Assembly (NCBI GenBank): GCA_964410625.1
Contig: CAYPHY010000007.1
Location: 118,547-182,546 of the forward strand
Source of the DNA: CAYPHY01 sp964410625
GTDB lineage: Bacteria > Chloroflexota > Anaerolineae > Promineifilales > Promineifilaceae
Length of the DNA: 64,000 nucleotides
Direction: 5' to 3'
A program made the translations under genes and the position numbers. A model generated the notes under the pieces. The model searched no databases, was not told the origin of the DNA, and saw only the letters and a list, made by a program, of their open reading frames with translations. How positions within the stretch are numbered: position 1 is the stretch's first letter; each line of letters starts with the position of its first letter. Shown piece after piece: positions 1 to 8,618 of this stretch.

Positions 1-631
1 AGAGGCGGCTGTGGGCGGTGGAAAGTGGTATGTAGACATCGCTGTCGCTATTACTAAACTGGCTACCAGACTCGACCAACACGCCTACGACCTCATAGCT
101 GACGCCATTGATGCGTACCGACTGCCCGATGGGAAATCCATCTTCAAAAAGGTCGCGGGCGATCCGATTACCCAGGACAGCCACCCGCGCCCGATTGTCC
201 ACATCTTCTTGGGTTAATGTATCGCCAAGCTGGAACTCGGTCAGATTATTGACCACGAAGTAGTTGGTTGTCACGCCGATAACGCTTGTGCGGCTGGAAC
301 GGCCGCCATAGACAACTTCCTGGTTCCCCTGAACCGCGACGGATACGGCCGCCAACGACGGCGCGTTCAAGGGATCATCCAATGCTTCGGCATCTTCTAA
401 ACTAAGTGCCGGTTGCCCTTCGCTATTTTGGTTATCGGTGGTGATGGTAATCAGGTTCGTACCGAAGGATTGAATTTCATCGGTGATGGACGCGCTGACG
501 CCATTGCCAATGGAGAGCAGGGCAATGACGGCCGCTACCCCAATAATCACACCCAACATCGTCAATAACGACCGCAGCTTGTTAGCCATCAAACTATCCA
601 GCGCGGTTAGAAAACTTTCACTTAAGTTCAT
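1..631 (-). CDS. MacB-like ABC transporter permease, N-terminal part (cut by window edge)
   Basis: The gene starts with ATG at 631 on the minus strand, with GAGG eight bases upstream, and runs off the left edge, so about 210 residues are visible. It opens with MNLSESFLTALDSLMANK, then a hydrophobic helix with LLTMLGVIIGVAAVIALLSI (about residues 22-41), then a soluble region rich in Val, Asn and Asp. This is the layout of a MacB/LolCE-type permease: one N-terminal membrane helix and a large extracytoplasmic MacB core domain. It is the last visible cistron of an operon with an ATPase and two adaptors, so a tripartite-like exporter is likely. The substrate cannot be read from the sequence, and the three C-terminal membrane helices lie outside the window. 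Confidence 0.88.
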   Translation of the reverse strand, partial: MNLSESFLTALDSLMANKLRSLLTMLGVIIGVAAVIALLSIGNGVSASITDEIQSFGTNLITITTDNQNSEGQPALSLEDAEALDDPLNAPSLAAVSVAVQGNQEVVYGGRSSRTSVIGVTTNYFVVNNLTEFQLGDTLTQEDVDNRARVAVLGNRIARDLFEDGFPIGQSVRINGVSYEVVGVLVESGSQFSNSDSDVYIPLSTAHSRL

Positions 632-645
632 AAAATTTCCTCAAC

Positions 646-731
646 GAGACAATGAACAATTAGACAATGAACAATGAGCAAACAAGGTTGCTCACCACTA
701 ACCACTAGTCACTAGCCACTAACCACTAACC
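646..731. repeat. Intergenic short-repeat patch (AATGAAC and CACTAAC type heptamers)
   Basis: Between the ATPase and permease genes lie near-heptameric units: AATGAAC/AATGAGC/TAGACAATG, followed by ACTAACC/ACTAGTC/ACTAGCC/ACTAACC. The same units recur at many gene boundaries in this window. No reading frame is supported here. Confidence 0.7.
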
Positions 732-1380
732 CATCCCGAATCCAGATCGTCCGTTCGGCCTGGGCGGCTACTTCTGGGTCGTGGGTGATGATGACCAACG
801 TAATCCCCTTCTCCTGATGCAACCGCTTGAAGATGTCCATGATCTCCTTGCCTACCTGGGTATCGAGGTTGCCGGTGGGTTCATCGGCGAGGATGATCGC
901 CGGTTCGGTCACCAGAGCGCGGGCAATGGCTACTCGCTGCTGTTGGCCGCCGGAAAGCTCATCGGGCTTGTGGTCGATCCGGTCGCCCAGCCCCACCGCT
1001 TCCAGCGCGGCTCGCGCCCGTTCTTCGCGCTCACGGTGGCCGACGCCAGCATACAACAACGGCAATGCCACCTGCTTCAGTGCCGAAGTACGAGCCAGCA
1101 GATTAAACTGCTGGAAAACAAAGCCCACGCGCCGGTTCCGCACTCGTGCCTGCTCATCATCGCTCATATGGCTGACATCAATGCCATCCAGCGTATAGGT
1201 CCCAGCGGTAGGCGCATCCAGGCAGCCGATGATATTCATCAGCGTGCTTTTGCCCGATCCCGATGGCCCCATGATGGCGACAAATTCCCCCTCGCTGATC
1301 GTCAAGTCTACCCCGCGCAAGGCGTGCACCTCCTGTGTACCCATCTGGTAAGACTTGGTGATGTTTTGCATTGTGATCAT
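712..1380 (-). CDS. MacB/LolD-type ABC transporter ATP-binding protein
   Basis: This is a 222-residue ATPase of the MacB/LolD family that powers a MacB-like permease. Visible motifs are the Walker A (GPSGSGKST), the Q-loop with FQQFNLL, the signature LSGGQQQRVAIARAL, the Walker B ILADEPTGNLD and the H-loop VIITHD. The frame is open further upstream to 1449, but that extension is built from repeat DNA. The ATG at 1380 has GAGG at suitable spacing and starts MITMQNITKSYQ, as usual for the family, so I choose it. The permease follows 80 bp downstream and two adaptor genes precede it, so the four are probably one transcript. Confidence 0.93.
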   Translation of the reverse strand: MITMQNITKSYQMGTQEVHALRGVDLTISEGEFVAIMGPSGSGKSTLMNIIGCLDAPTAGTYTLDGIDVSHMSDDEQARVRNRRVGFVFQQFNLLARTSALKQVALPLLYAGVGHREREERARAALEAVGLGDRIDHKPDELSGGQQQRVAIARALVTEPAIILADEPTGNLDTQVGKEIMDIFKRLHQEKGITLVIITHDPEVAAQAERTIWIRDGLVVSG

Positions 1381-1401
1381 TTCTCTATCCTCAGGCAACA
1401 G

Positions 1402-1493
1402 TAAGCGGTAAACGGTCATCAGTGATCGATCATCGGTGAGCAGACTCACCGATTACTGATCACCGATGACCGATTACCGTTTAGCGATTCCTC
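1402..1493. repeat. Intergenic repeat with inverted symmetry (TGATCGG/TCATCGG heptamers)
   Basis: GTCATCAGTGATCGATCATCGG and its approximate inverse CCGATTACTGATCACCGATG flank a short spacer, so the transcript can fold into a hairpin. It sits between the second adaptor gene and the ATPase gene. The heptamer period resembles the other intergenic repeats in the window. Confidence 0.6.
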
Positions 1494-3176
1494 CTATCCC
1501 CCAAACGGTCCGCCACCCGGCCCACCACCATCAGGGCCAAAGTCACCGCCGGGGCCAAAGGTAGGCGTCGTGGGCAATGTGCCGACAAACACCTGGTCCC
1601 CTTCTTCCAGACCACTGAGAATTTGGGTGTAGTTATTATCACGCAGGCCGATGGTTACTGGCACTTCTTCAAAGTTGCGGTTTCCGCTTGCATCGGTGCG
1701 GACGAGATTAACGCTGTAGGTTCCAACAGAGCGATCGACGTTGATCGCCGCATTGGGGACGAGCAGAATATTTTCGCTCAGGCTCGTTTGCAGTTCGGCA
1801 TCGGTCGTCATCCCCACCAATAGCGGCAACCCCTCCGGTTGTGCAAAGCTGAGATAGACTTCAAACGTCGCTACGGTACTATCGTCGGCGACGGCGCGGG
1901 GAGCAATGGCCGTCACCACACCTTCCAATGACTCATCCGGCCGTCCCTCCAGCGTGATCGTCGCCGGTTGTCCTGGCTCCAACATGGCGATGTCCACCTC
2001 ATCCACTCTCAGCACCACCTCCAAACTGGTGGTGTCTACCGTGTCGATCACCACCCCACTGGCTGTCTCGCCTTCGCTCACGTGAACGGCCGTAACGATC
2101 CCGTCAAAAGGCGCATACAGCGTCGCCCGCTCCAGGTCCTGGCGGGCACGCTGGAGGTTAAACCGCGCCTGTTCAAGCTGTACCTCGGCCGCTGCCAGTT
2201 GCGCCGACGACGGGCCACGTTGCAGTTGGTCCAGATTTGCCTGGGCCTGGGCCAATGTCGCTCGTGCCGTGGCTACATCCGCCTCAGTTGGGCCAGCAAG
2301 AAGCGCGTCTAAACGAGCCTGGGCTGCGTCACGCCGCGCCACGGCCGCACTCAGATTCCCCTGCGCTGCTCCAACGGCATTGGGATCGCCATTGATCAGG
2401 TCATCATAAGCCTCTTGGGCCGCCGCCAAATCCGCATTGGCCTGCACTGCCTGCGCACGAGCGCTTTGTTCCAGTTCAGCCAGCCGTTCTTCCGACAGAA
2501 ATTGATTTGGCTCAGTTACCAGGATGGTACTATGTTGTTCGGCCGCCCGGGTTGCCGCCTCTTGCGCTAGTTGCAATTCAAGCTCGGCCGCGCGAATCGC
2601 TTCTGGCGACGCATTACCCTGCGCCGCGTCTAACCGCGCCGAGGCAGTGGTAATTTCAGCAGTGGCACTCCGCAAATCCGCCTCGGCCGCCACCCGTTGC
2701 GTCTCGTCCGGCCCATTGAGCAACAGGTCCAGATTCGCCTGGGCGCTGGCAACCGTCGCTTCGGCAGCAGCGATCTCGGCCGCGCCAGGTGGCGATTGTA
2801 AGGTATCGAGATTGGCTTGCTGGGCGACCACCACTTGCTCGGCTGCTGTCACAGCGCGTTGCAAGGCGGCCGTCTCCAACTGGAGCAAAGCATCGCCCGC
2901 TCGCACTGTGTCACCCACTTCGACAAAGATGGCCTCGACCACGCCGGAACGCTCCAACGCCAGGGCCGCGTCGCGACGGGCTAAAACTTGTCCCGTTGCT
3001 GTCGCGCCAGATTCCAAATCGCCAATGAAGGCCGTGACAATATCGCCCGATTGGACGACGGCCGCATTTTGCCGGGACAGTCCCATTTGTCGCCAGATGA
3101 GAAAGACAACCAGCAACAGGACAATACCCCCACCAATAATCCATAACCAACGATTTCGACTTCGTTTTTCCATCAT
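1494..3176 (-). CDS. HlyD/MacA-type periplasmic adaptor subunit, paralogue 2
   Basis: This is a membrane-fusion adaptor protein of about 560 residues, against roughly 370-400 for typical MacA. From the start MMEKRSRNRW there is one membrane helix (about residues 11-30). A biotinyl-lipoyl half-domain follows, then a very long Ala/Gln-rich coiled-coil region with recurrent LxxLxxGP breaks. The second lipoyl half (ATLYAPFDGIVTAV), beta-barrel domains and a Gly-rich tail come last. The frame extends upstream to 3254 through repeat DNA with an unconvincing Cys/His-rich leader, so I place the start at the double ATG 3176/3173. It lies directly downstream of a paralogous adaptor. Such adaptors link an inner-membrane ABC permease to an outer component; the long coil suggests an extended hairpin. 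Confidence 0.88.
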   Translation of the reverse strand: MMEKRSRNRWLWIIGGGIVLLLVVFLIWRQMGLSRQNAAVVQSGDIVTAFIGDLESGATATGQVLARRDAALALERSGVVEAIFVEVGDTVRAGDALLQLETAALQRAVTAAEQVVVAQQANLDTLQSPPGAAEIAAAEATVASAQANLDLLLNGPDETQRVAAEADLRSATAEITTASARLDAAQGNASPEAIRAAELELQLAQEAATRAAEQHSTILVTEPNQFLSEERLAELEQSARAQAVQANADLAAAQEAYDDLINGDPNAVGAAQGNLSAAVARRDAAQARLDALLAGPTEADVATARATLAQAQANLDQLQRGPSSAQLAAAEVQLEQARFNLQRARQDLERATLYAPFDGIVTAVHVSEGETASGVVIDTVDTTSLEVVLRVDEVDIAMLEPGQPATITLEGRPDESLEGVVTAIAPRAVADDSTVATFEVYLSFAQPEGLPLLVGMTTDAELQTSLSENILLVPNAAINVDRSVGTYSVNLVRTDASGNRNFEEVPVTIGLRDNNYTQILSGLEEGDQVFVGTLPTTPTFGPGGDFGPDGGGPGGGPFGG

Positions 3177-3182
3177 ACACTT

Positions 3183-3264
3183 GGAGAAAGAACAATGAAA
3201 CAATGAACAATGAAACAATGAACAAACAACATTGTTCATTGTCTCATTGTTCATTGTTCATTAC
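3183..3264. repeat. AATGAAC-type heptamer array between the two adaptor genes
   Basis: Several copies of AATGAAC/AATGAAAC are followed by the inverse orientation (GTTCATT, GTCTCATT), so the patch can form a hairpin. The downstream adaptor frame stays open through it, which wrongly suggests an upstream start. Confidence 0.75.
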
Positions 3265-4869
3265 TCACTGTTGTTCATCGAGAAAGGTATTCACTTCTAC
3301 GCCGCTATTGAGCAGCAGTTGATCACCGGCGTTTAGGCCGCTGGTAATTTGGGTGTTCTCGTCGTCGCGCAGGCCGATTGTGACCGGCACTTCTTGAGTG
3401 GTTTCACCCGTCACCAGGAGGACGCTGTAGGTGCCATTTTGACGATTGACGCGAATGGCACGGTTGGGAACCAGCAAGACATCCTCACGCTCGGCCGTTA
3501 CCAGTCCTGCTTCGGCCGTCATCCCTGCCCGCACCGGCAAATCCGTCTCGCCGAGGCCGACACGCACCTCGTAGGTCACCAGACTGCTTCCTGGGGCCGC
3601 CTGTGCGCCGGGAGCGATTATCGTAATTTCCCCCTCTATCTCCTCATCCGGCCAGGTGGAGAGGGTGATTGTCGCCGGTTGGCCGATGGACAGCGCACCT
3701 ACATCCGCTTCGTCCACCTGGAGCGCCACCGACAGCGCACTATCGTCGATCAACTCGATTACCGGGCCGCTGGCGATCTCCCCCTCGACGACAAAAACGG
3801 CCGTCACCCGTCCGGCAAACGGGGCAACCACCGTCGCCTTATCCAACGCTTCCTGGGCATCGGCCAGTGACAGACGCGCCTGTTCCACCTCTGCCTCGGC
3901 GGCAGCAATTGCTTCTGCGGTTGGACCGTCTAACAGCGCAGACAAAGCAGCTTCGGCTTGTGCCAGTTGTGCTTCGGCATTCGCCAGTTGCGCGGCCGTC
4001 GCCCCCTGCAACAGTTGATCCAACTCCGCCTGGCGACTTTCCACTTGCGCGGCGGCGGATGTGACGCTGCTTTGGGCGGCCGAGAGTTGGGCTTCGTCCG
4101 GTCCTGCCTGCAAAGCCTCCAATTGCGCTCTAGCCGCCGCCAACTGTTGCTCCGCCTGGCGCAACACCTGATCAGTGGCGGCGTTGGTTAGCTCTTCATT
4201 CGCTTCCTGGGCATTCCGTAGATTGATTTCAGCCGCCGCCACGGCCGCCTGGGCCGACTGTAGCTGCGACTCGCTGACCGAGGAGCGGGTGCTATTCAAC
4301 TCCGCCGATGCTGCACTTAGCGACGCCTGCGCCGCGCGGAGATTGGCTTCGGCGGCAGCGATCTCCTCGGCCGTTGCCCCGTTGGTCAGCGCATCCAGAT
4401 TTGTCTGGGCAGCGGCAACGTCTGCTTCGGCCGCCGCTAACTCGGCTGCTGATGGTTCGGCCAGCAAATCAGCCAGATTTGCTTCTTGTAAACGCAGGCT
4501 CTGTTCGGCCGCTGCCACATTCAATTCCAAATCGGCCGTCGCCAACTGCACCAGGGGGTCGCCCGCCTGCACCACATCCCCCACGCGGACATAGACCGTT
4601 TCCACTCGCCCAGGGGTGGCGACAGAGAGGGTTGATGTGCGGCGTGGCTGCACGCGGCCGCTGGCCGTCGCGCTGGCGGAGAGGTTGCCAATAAAGGCTG
4701 TTACCGTTTCCTGTGAGGTGACGGAGCTGCCCTGTACCGTTGTCTCTGGTGACTGCGACCAGTTGAGCCAATAGACAACGGCAACCAATAACAAGACGGC
4801 CGCGCCGCCGAGTATCCAATAGAGTCGTTTTCGATTTTGATTCCGGTTCATACCATGCTCTTGCACCAT
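3265..4869 (-). CDS. HlyD/MacA-type periplasmic adaptor subunit, paralogue 1
   Basis: This is a 534-residue membrane-fusion adaptor: a cytoplasmic Arg/Lys-rich start, one membrane helix (about residues 18-34), then the lipoyl half containing GRVETVYVRVGDVVQAGDPL. An unusually long Ala-rich coiled coil follows, with repeated AAEAxLxxAQxxLxxL units and GP/GAT breaks. The return lipoyl half (ATVVAPFAGRVTAVFVVEGE) and beta-barrel domains complete it. It aligns by eye along its whole length with the next gene, so the pair arose by tandem duplication. It is the first gene of the export operon. An alternative ATG at 4851 (MNRNQNRKR) is possible. Which of the two adaptors pairs with the permease, or whether they form a mixed ring, cannot be told. 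Confidence 0.88.
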   Translation of the reverse strand: MVQEHGMNRNQNRKRLYWILGGAAVLLLVAVVYWLNWSQSPETTVQGSSVTSQETVTAFIGNLSASATASGRVQPRRTSTLSVATPGRVETVYVRVGDVVQAGDPLVQLATADLELNVAAAEQSLRLQEANLADLLAEPSAAELAAAEADVAAAQTNLDALTNGATAEEIAAAEANLRAAQASLSAASAELNSTRSSVSESQLQSAQAAVAAAEINLRNAQEANEELTNAATDQVLRQAEQQLAAARAQLEALQAGPDEAQLSAAQSSVTSAAAQVESRQAELDQLLQGATAAQLANAEAQLAQAEAALSALLDGPTAEAIAAAEAEVEQARLSLADAQEALDKATVVAPFAGRVTAVFVVEGEIASGPVIELIDDSALSVALQVDEADVGALSIGQPATITLSTWPDEEIEGEITIIAPGAQAAPGSSLVTYEVRVGLGETDLPVRAGMTAEAGLVTAEREDVLLVPNRAIRVNRQNGTYSVLLVTGETTQEVPVTIGLRDDENTQITSGLNAGDQLLLNSGVEVNTFLDEQQ

Positions 4870-5024
4870 TTAACTAACCACAAAGCGTCGAAGGCACAAA
4901 GTTTTCCTAATCCTTCGTGCCTTCACCTGGGTGGTAAAGTGTTCCTTCGAATATCCCTATAGATTCTACGAAGAAAATCGGCAAAAGTTAGCAGAACTAG
5001 CCTGAATTTTATGAAATTAGGGTG
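4870..5024. other. Intergenic region upstream of the export operon
   Basis: It contains a short dyad of the ACCACAAAG...CGAAGGCACAAAG...CCTTCGTGCC type, also seen in variant form at 8,540-8,613 and 58,309-58,366, followed by AT-rich DNA. The promoter of the export operon should lie here, but I see no convincing -35/-10 pair. Confidence 0.4.
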
Positions 5025-5801
5025 TTAAGCGTGAAGTTGGAGGCGTGAACCGCATTCGTGGGCAAGCAAAACGGGACGCTCTAGCCCACGCAACAGCAAC
5101 CCGGTTAATGTGCCAAAGAACCAACGATGGAACCAGTCTCCCGGTTCTTTACTGATGATGACCAGGTTGCAGCGGCTTTGCAGAATAGCCCAACGGATAC
5201 GTTCGGCCGGTGGGGTAGCTCGGAGTAGGAGCAAAGTGCGAAGACCCCACTGCTCACTTAAAGCCAGCAGGCGATGGAGTTGCTGCCCGGAATAAGTGTT
5301 GGGAGCGAGCAATATTTCTGGAGGCAGAGGGATATTTCCATGACGGTATAAATTCGGGGCAGCAGGGACAATGGGCAGAACAAACAACTGCGCCTGAGTA
5401 GAAACGGCCAACCGTCCCACCCATTGAATAGCGGCCTCATCGGATTCGTGGCCGCGGAGGATCAACAAAATTCGACGCAGCGGCCAATGCGGCCGCCGGG
5501 CAACGAGAACAGAACATTGAGCGCGGTTGGCGATGCGTTCGGCCGTTCTGCCTCTCAACCACCGTTGCCACCACAGTCGTTCCGGTTCCTGGTATAAGAG
5601 TAGTTCCAGGCGGCCGTTTTCTTCCATACCCCGCTCGTCCTCGCCCAGTATTTTGGTATCGTCTGTGGACAAGAGACAAGGGGGGCTATCCAACAAGTGG
5701 CTCCAGTAATGGGTATAAGCCACCCATTCATTCGTGATGGGTGGCTCCAATATAGAACCGATACGTGTTGGAGGATTTCCGGCTGCCAATACGTCCATCA
5801 T
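5025..5801 (-). CDS. Universal-stress-protein-like protein, last gene of the pst operon
   Basis: This is a 258-residue soluble protein without a membrane segment. Features such as CSVLVARRP, LRRILLILRGHESDEAAIQWVGRLA and CNLVIISKEP...LERPVLLAH give the alternating strand and Val-Leu-Leu-Ala-Arg pattern of UspA domains, probably one and a half to two copies. The ATP-binding GxxGS signature of canonical Usp is not clear, so nucleotide binding is uncertain. The start is ATG at 5801, which overlaps the TAA of pstB by one base (TAATG), implying translational coupling. The frame is open further upstream inside pstB, but that is unlikely to be used. Its position in the pst operon, together with a second Usp-like protein at the operon head, suggests a role in the phosphate response. 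Confidence 0.72.
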   Translation of the reverse strand: MMDVLAAGNPPTRIGSILEPPITNEWVAYTHYWSHLLDSPPCLLSTDDTKILGEDERGMEENGRLELLLYQEPERLWWQRWLRGRTAERIANRAQCSVLVARRPHWPLRRILLILRGHESDEAAIQWVGRLAVSTQAQLFVLPIVPAAPNLYRHGNIPLPPEILLAPNTYSGQQLHRLLALSEQWGLRTLLLLRATPPAERIRWAILQSRCNLVIISKEPGDWFHRWFFGTLTGLLLRGLERPVLLAHECGSRLQLHA

Positions 5802-6550
5802 TATCCAATACGGCGTTCCAGGTACGCTTTGCTCAGTTCTTGTTTGGGGTTGTTGAAGAAGTCGGCCGCCGGGCCTTGCTCGACCAACTCGCCTAACCAC
5901 ATGAAGACGACATGATCCGCCATGCGCTTCGCCTGCTCAATATCATGGGTCACCATGACCAGGGTATAGCGTCCTCTTAATTCATGGAGTAGTTCCTCAA
6001 TTCCACGCGCGGAAATGGGGTCGAGCGAAGAAGTTGATTCGTCACAAAGCAAGATTTCCGGCACCACGGCCAGCGAGCGGGCCAGGCATAGTCGCTGTTG
6101 CTGCCCAACGGATAGCCCAGTGGCCGGTGCCTTCAGCCGATCCTGGACTTCGCTCCATAGGCCAACCATCTCCAGATGCTCCTGTACCACCGTGTCAAGC
6201 GTGCCGTTAGCGTAGCCGTGGATACGGGGGCCGTAAGCAATGTTGTCATAGATCGACATGGGTAGCGGAAATGGTTTTTGCGCCAGCAAGCCAATGCGTG
6301 TCCGCACTTCGGTCACATCTACGCCAGGATCATAGATATTTTCGCCATCGAGAAAGACGCCGCCGGTGATCTCCACCGATTCATCTAAATCTAACAGGCG
6401 ATTTAAGCTTTTTAGTAGGGTAGATTTCCCACATCCCGATGGGCCAATGATCGCCGTGATCTGCCGCAGCGGAATTTCCACAGTGATGTCTTTCAGGGCA
6501 TGTTTCTGCCCATACCATACGTTGAGTTTGCGAATAGATAGTGAATGCAT
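5801..6550 (-). CDS. pstB: Phosphate ABC transporter ATP-binding protein
   Basis: At 249 residues it has the usual PstB length. It shows Walker A GPSGCGKSTLLKSLNRL, the PstB-type insertion with DGENIYDPGVDVTEVRTRIGLL, the Q-loop AQKPFPLPMSIYDNIAYG, signature LSVGQQQRLCLARSLA, Walker B ILLCDESTSSLDP and the H-loop MVTHD. The Asp-to-Cys change before DEST is within family variation. ATG 6550 is preceded by GGAGGTAAC, a strong ribosome-binding site. PstB hydrolyses ATP to drive phosphate import through PstA/PstC. It sits after pstA across a repeat-filled 110-bp gap and is coupled to the downstream Usp gene. Confidence 0.96.
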   Translation of the reverse strand: MHSLSIRKLNVWYGQKHALKDITVEIPLRQITAIIGPSGCGKSTLLKSLNRLLDLDESVEITGGVFLDGENIYDPGVDVTEVRTRIGLLAQKPFPLPMSIYDNIAYGPRIHGYANGTLDTVVQEHLEMVGLWSEVQDRLKAPATGLSVGQQQRLCLARSLAVVPEILLCDESTSSLDPISARGIEELLHELRGRYTLVMVTHDIEQAKRMADHVVFMWLGELVEQGPAADFFNNPKQELSKAYLERRIG

Positions 6551-6559
6551 GTTACCTCC

Positions 6560-6660
6560 GAAAAAGCAGGATGAAGGATGAGGTATGAAGGATGAAAAGG
6601 CTTTTTAGGTGAATAAATGTCATCCTTCATCCTTCTGCCTTCATCCTTTATCCCTCATCC
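6560..6660. repeat. GGATGAAGGATGAGG-type inverted repeat between pstA and pstB
   Basis: AGGATGAAGGATGAGG... is followed after a short spacer by ...CATCCTTCATCCTTCTG and CCTTTATCCCTCATCC, so the transcript can form a long imperfect hairpin. The same element type occurs at 23,757-23,823, 44,771-44,831 and, inside hisF, at about 49,680-49,710. Confidence 0.8.
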
Positions 6661-7521
6661 TTACCGTATGACGTTTCGGCCGAGGCGGCCCATAATCAGA
6701 TTGCCAAGTAGACTGATGGTGAGAATGATCACCGTCAGCACCAGGGCGGTTGCATAGGCGCGGGCTTGCACAACCGGAAAAGGTGTGCCAAGCATGAAGA
6801 AAATCGCCAGTGGTAATGAGGCGACCGGCCGCAGGAGGCCATCGGGCATGGCGTCGGTGAAACCGGCGGTGAAAAGCACAGAAGCAGCATCACCAATGCC
6901 TCGGCCGAACGCCAGCAAGATGGCAGTCAGTAAGCCGGGGAGCGTTTGGCGAAGCAAAACGCCTAGAAACTCCAGGCGTGTGGCGCCTAACGAAAATGTG
7001 ATGCCCCACAGTTGACGCGGCGCAAGGCGGACAACCTCATCAAACGTCCGGGCCATGATGGGGATGATCACCAAGGCCAGAGCGATGATCCCGGCCAGCA
7101 GAGAGGCCCGCAAGCCGAAGAAGAGCATCAGCGCAAAGCCAAACGCACCGTAGACGATGCTTGGAATGCCCCACATGATGTCTAGCGCCAGCCGAATGAG
7201 GTTGGCTCCGCGCCCCTTTCCCACATAACCGTGCAGGTACAGAACAAGCGGCACGGCAAAGAAGAGCGCTACCAGGGTCGCGCCTATCGCCAGATAGAGA
7301 GAACCGAGAATAGCATTGAGGATGCCACCCCCCTTGCCCAAGTAAAACGCGCCTTGGGGCGGTGTAGTCAAAAATTCCCAACTCAGCGCCTCAATACCGC
7401 GTCGGAAAATGACGAAGAGGATGAGGCCAAGCACAATGGCCGCTGTTGCCACTGACAAGCGCATCAGCCCCCTAAAGAAGCGTTCTTCCAACCGGCGACG
7501 GCGATTTAGTTTGACGTTCAT
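6661..7521 (-). CDS. pstA: Phosphate ABC transporter permease PstA
   Basis: This is a 286-residue inner-membrane permease with about six hydrophobic helices. It carries the ABC-permease EAA-type loop ARTFDEVVRLAPRQLWGITFSLGATRLEFLGVLLRQTLPGLLTAILLAFG and the PstA-like GDAASVLFTAG. ATG 7521 has AAGGAGGTAG directly upstream and overlaps the pstC stop by four bases (ATGA), so the two permease genes are coupled. It forms the channel with PstC, energised by PstB. Confidence 0.95.
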   Translation of the reverse strand: MNVKLNRRRRLEERFFRGLMRLSVATAAIVLGLILFVIFRRGIEALSWEFLTTPPQGAFYLGKGGGILNAILGSLYLAIGATLVALFFAVPLVLYLHGYVGKGRGANLIRLALDIMWGIPSIVYGAFGFALMLFFGLRASLLAGIIALALVIIPIMARTFDEVVRLAPRQLWGITFSLGATRLEFLGVLLRQTLPGLLTAILLAFGRGIGDAASVLFTAGFTDAMPDGLLRPVASLPLAIFFMLGTPFPVVQARAYATALVLTVIILTISLLGNLIMGRLGRNVIR

Positions 7522-8516
7522 GCTACCTCCTTGTTGCTAACCCGCACAATCACCAAGCGGGCGATGATGTTGAAGCAGAGGACGATAACCAGCAGCAGCA
7601 ACGACGCCCCCATCAGCGCCGACTCATAGAGTGGGACCGACATCATCTCGCCGTAGTTGTTGGCGATTAAGGCCGGGATGGGATAAGCAGCATCAAATAA
7701 GCCGCGCGGGATTTGCACCGTATTCCCCACGACCATGACAACAGCCAACGTTTCACCAAAGGCGCGGGAAAAGCCGAGGACAACGGCCGCTAATATGCCG
7801 GAGAGACCAGCACGACGCACAATCACTTTCGTCGCTTCCCAGCGTGTAGCCCCCAGGCAAAGCGCAGCCTCGCGCATTTCGCGAGGGATGCTGCGCATCA
7901 CTTCCTCTGTGACGGCGACGATCAGCGGAAAGACCATCACGGCCAGGACAAAGCCTGCGGCCAGAACGCCATAACCACTAGGGTTGGTGCGACTGAAGAA
8001 GGGGAAAATCTGTCCCAATGTTCCGTCGGACAGCGGCCCCACATGATCGCGGATCAGTGGCACAACGAACAGAATCCCCCATAGGCCATAGACGACAGAG
8101 GGAATGCCCACCAGCAGGTCTAGCACTGGCTTCAGCATCGAACGGCGGCGCGAGGTGGTGTATTCAGCGAGATAGATGCCGGTCAGGATTGCCGGAACAA
8201 CAGCCAGTAACATCGCCACCAGCGTCACCGCTACACTACCGGCGATGAAGGGCGCAAAGCCAAAGAGGGAACGCGCCGGATGCCAGTCGCGGCCGAGAAG
8301 CAGCTCGCTGAGTGAATACGTCTGCAAGAGAGGCCAGGAACGGTAGAGCAATGCTCCAGCTACGAGAAGAATCAAGGAACATGTGACCCATGTTCCTAAT
8401 CGCATGAAATTTCGAGCGATGTTTTCCTTAAGCTGTCGCCAATTGGAAATACGCCATGATTGACGTTCCTGTGCTGCTCGGGGTCGCAGGACGACGTGTT
8501 CATTTGTAACTTCCAT
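7518..8516 (-). CDS. pstC: Phosphate ABC transporter permease PstC
   Basis: This is a 332-residue membrane protein, with a cytoplasmic N-terminus of about 35 residues and then six predicted helices. It carries the typical PstC features LVGIPSVVYGLWG and the EAA loop EEVMRSIPREMREAALCLGATRWEATKVIVRRAGLSGI, plus ALGFSRAFGETLAV-like residues near the end. It is the second channel half of the phosphate importer and lies between pstS and pstA in the same operon. Confidence 0.95.
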   Translation of the reverse strand: MEVTNEHVVLRPRAAQERQSWRISNWRQLKENIARNFMRLGTWVTCSLILLVAGALLYRSWPLLQTYSLSELLLGRDWHPARSLFGFAPFIAGSVAVTLVAMLLAVVPAILTGIYLAEYTTSRRRSMLKPVLDLLVGIPSVVYGLWGILFVVPLIRDHVGPLSDGTLGQIFPFFSRTNPSGYGVLAAGFVLAVMVFPLIVAVTEEVMRSIPREMREAALCLGATRWEATKVIVRRAGLSGILAAVVLGFSRAFGETLAVVMVVGNTVQIPRGLFDAAYPIPALIANNYGEMMSVPLYESALMGASLLLLVIVLCFNIIARLVIVRVSNKEVA

Positions 8517-8532
8517 GTCTCACTCTCCCTAT

Positions 8533-8615
8533 CAATTAAGTCCACGAACACACGAAGAACACAAAGGCCATTTTTTATGGTCCTTTGTGCGCTTCGTGCT
8601 TATGCTCGTGGAGCA
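8533..8615. terminator. Hairpin between pstS and pstC (possible processing or attenuation site)
   Basis: CACGAAGAACACAAAGGCC, a T-rich loop, and GGTCCTTTGTGCGCTTCGTG form a long imperfect stem, with outer CCACGA/TCGTGG pairing. It sits directly after the pstS stop. A hairpin here would fit the common pattern of more PstS than channel subunits, but that function is inference. Confidence 0.5.
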
Positions 8616-8618
8616 CCG

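Noticed and set aside
2524..3198. Long plus-strand frames opposite the adaptor genes (also 3,656-4,594, 10,366-10,626 and others)
   Set aside because: They are antisense to well-supported genes, Ala/Arg/Ser-rich by codon mirroring, and lack ribosome-binding sites and family motifs.
3176..3254. Cys/His-rich N-terminal extension of the second adaptor
   Set aside because: It is encoded by AATGAAC-type repeat DNA, and the double ATG at 3,176 gives a normal cytoplasmic start before the membrane helix.
3265..4869. Twin adaptors as an assembly duplication
   Set aside because: The two genes differ widely at the DNA level and have different N- and C-termini.
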